From contig JAQGMD010000487.1 in assembly GCA_028292565.1 (NCBI GenBank), positions 1-14,942 on the forward strand: a stretch of 14,942 nucleotides of DNA, written 5' to 3'. The DNA is from Burkholderia sp. (GTDB lineage Bacteria > Pseudomonadota > Gammaproteobacteria > Burkholderiales > Burkholderiaceae). A model generated the notes under the pieces. That model was not told the DNA's origin. It ran no database searches and was given only the letters and a program-made list of their open reading frames with translations. Below, in pieces: positions 13,857-14,942 of the stretch (the first letter of the stretch is position 1; the number at the start of each line of letters is the position of its first letter). A program made the translations under genes and the position numbers.

Positions 13857-14942
13857 ATGAATACACGAAAAGTCGATGTGGCAGTGATCGGGGCGGGTAC
13901 GGCCGGTCTTGCAGCCTACCGGGCAGCGAAGTCTCACAACAAACAGGTAGTACTCATCGAAGGGGGTACCTACGGTACGACCTGCGCGCGCATCGGTTGC
14001 ATGCCCAGCAAACTGTTAATTGCCGCAGCCGAGGCCGCGCATGCCGTGACGACCGCGCACGCGTTCGGCGTGCATGCCGGTCCGCCGCGTGTCGATGGCA
14101 AGGCAGTTATGAAACGAGTGCGGGCCGAGCGCGACCGCTTCGTCGATTTTGTGCTGACCGGGGTTGAAGAGATACCGGAGAGTGACCGCCCGCGCGGTTG
14201 TGCTCGCTTCATAGACAGTAAAACCCTGCAGGTAGGCGATACCGTGTTGAATGCCGACAGCATCGTGATTGCAACCGGATCGCGGCCGACGATACCGGCA
14301 GAGCTATCGTCACTGGGTGACCGCATCATCGTCAGTGATGATGTGTTTGATTGGGAGGATTTGCCTGAATCGATCGCCATCGTCGGCGCCGGCGTAATTG
14401 CGCTTGAGCTGGGACAAGCCCTGCATCGCCTTGGTGTGCGGGTCGCGCTTTTCGGTCGGAGTGACAAACTGGCTCAGCTGAATGACCCTGAATTGAACGA
14501 CGCCGCGATGCGCATCCTTAGTGCGGAACTCGACCTGCGAATGAGTACGGAACTGCAAGAGGCGCGGCTTGAGGGTGATTCAGTCGTTGTGCGTTCGCGT
14601 GCGGAAGACGGCGCTGAACGTGCCGAGCGTTACTCGTATGTGCTGGCCGCGACCGGACGCGATCCCAACGTGGAGAACCTCAGCCTGGAGCATGCGGGAC
14701 TGGTGCTCGATAAGCACGGCGTGCCGCTGTTCGACCGGTATACCATGCAGTGCGGCGGGACCGGAATTTTCATTGCCGGCGACGCCAGCGACGAACGCCC
14801 GCTGCTGCACGAAGCCGCCGACCAGGGAAGGATCGCCGGCGACAACGCAGGACTCTATCCCCACGTACGGCCGGGGTTGCGCCATGTACTGCTCACCATC
14901 GCGTTCACCGATCCGCAGATCGCAACGGTAGGGCAGACTTAC
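13857..14942 (+). CDS. Dihydrolipoyl dehydrogenase-like FAD disulfide oxidoreductase (3' end outside window)
   Basis: The first 362 residues of a class I pyridine nucleotide-disulfide oxidoreductase; the frame is open at the window edge and about 100 residues (dimerisation domain with the active-site His-Glu) are missing. The FAD-binding motif is GAGTAGLAA (12-20). The redox-active pair is C43 and C48 (TTCARIGCMPSK). ATG at 139-141 (IVIATGSRP), the NAD(P) motif GAGVIALELG (177-186) and the second FAD motif FIAGDA (305-310) follow. After the NAD(P) strand the residues are ALFGRSDK rather than an acidic end, which hints at NADPH preference. No pyruvate or 2-oxoglutarate dehydrogenase genes are nearby, so a non-complex role is plausible. 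Start 13857 has GGGAGACC and AAGGA upstream. Confidence 0.88.
   Translation, partial: MNTRKVDVAVIGAGTAGLAAYRAAKSHNKQVVLIEGGTYGTTCARIGCMPSKLLIAAAEAAHAVTTAHAFGVHAGPPRVDGKAVMKRVRAERDRFVDFVLTGVEEIPESDRPRGCARFIDSKTLQVGDTVLNADSIVIATGSRPTIPAELSSLGDRIIVSDDVFDWEDLPESIAIVGAGVIALELGQALHRLGVRVALFGRSDKLAQLNDPELNDAAMRILSAELDLRMSTELQEARLEGDSVVVRSRAEDGAERAERYSYVLAATGRDPNVENLSLEHAGLVLDKHGVPLFDRYTMQCGGTGIFIAGDASDERPLLHEAADQGRIAGDNAGLYPHVRPGLRHVLLTIAFTDPQIATVGQTY

Overview
The window looks like chromosomal DNA of a betaproteobacterium, probably Burkholderiales and close to Oxalobacteraceae. The basis is moderately high GC, the protein types seen (DUF3617, DTW, DUF1810, FAH, YgiD-like, PEBP, PPC/DUF296, a GTTCARIGCMPSK-type disulfide oxidoreductase), 'GGAGACA' ribosome-binding sites, and two copies of a small RNA resembling a betaproteobacterial family. 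Genus is inference. No phage, integrase, transposase, tRNA, rRNA or CRISPR array was seen.

Layout. 1-129 (-): possible N-terminus of a membrane protein cut by the window edge. 216-1262 (+): exported DUF3617 protein, then a GNAT acetyltransferase. 1424-2350 (-): tartronate semialdehyde reductase type protein. 2610-3269 (+): DTW-domain tRNA acp-transferase. 3311-3420 (-): small RNA with an anti-Shine-Dalgarno segment, its own terminator and a plausible promoter. 3648-5359 (+): FAH-family protein and a DUF1810 protein. 5556-6341 (+): YgiD-type dioxygenase. 6453-6526: a 74-nt near-perfect palindrome just before a GYD-domain gene interrupted by an in-frame UGA (6566-6862, +). 7117-10534 (+): a class I aminotransferase homologue whose PLP lysine is glutamine, then a hybrid histidine kinase 22 nt later. 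10641-11842 (-): a thioredoxin and a PEBP/YbhB protein. 12148-12700 (+): a flavodoxin-family oxidoreductase gene wrecked by an internal deletion. 12806-13033 (+): small unknown protein. 13175-13273 (+): second copy of the small RNA. 13411-14942 (+): PPC/DUF296 protein and a truncated dihydrolipoyl-dehydrogenase-like flavoprotein.

The genes do not form one pathway. This is a mosaic of short, mostly monocistronic metabolic and stress-type genes separated by REP-like hairpins (five copies with a shared GTAGG head), with three damaged or catalytically altered genes among them. The main unifying signal is RNA-level: two small RNAs about 10 kb apart on opposite strands share UGUCUCCUCCA followed by a compensated hairpin and a GC-rich terminator. 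The complement, GGAGACA, is the ribosome-binding site of at least two genes here and of a four-codon ORF before the thioredoxin gene. The most unusual protein is the lysine-less aminotransferase homologue paired with the hybrid kinase.
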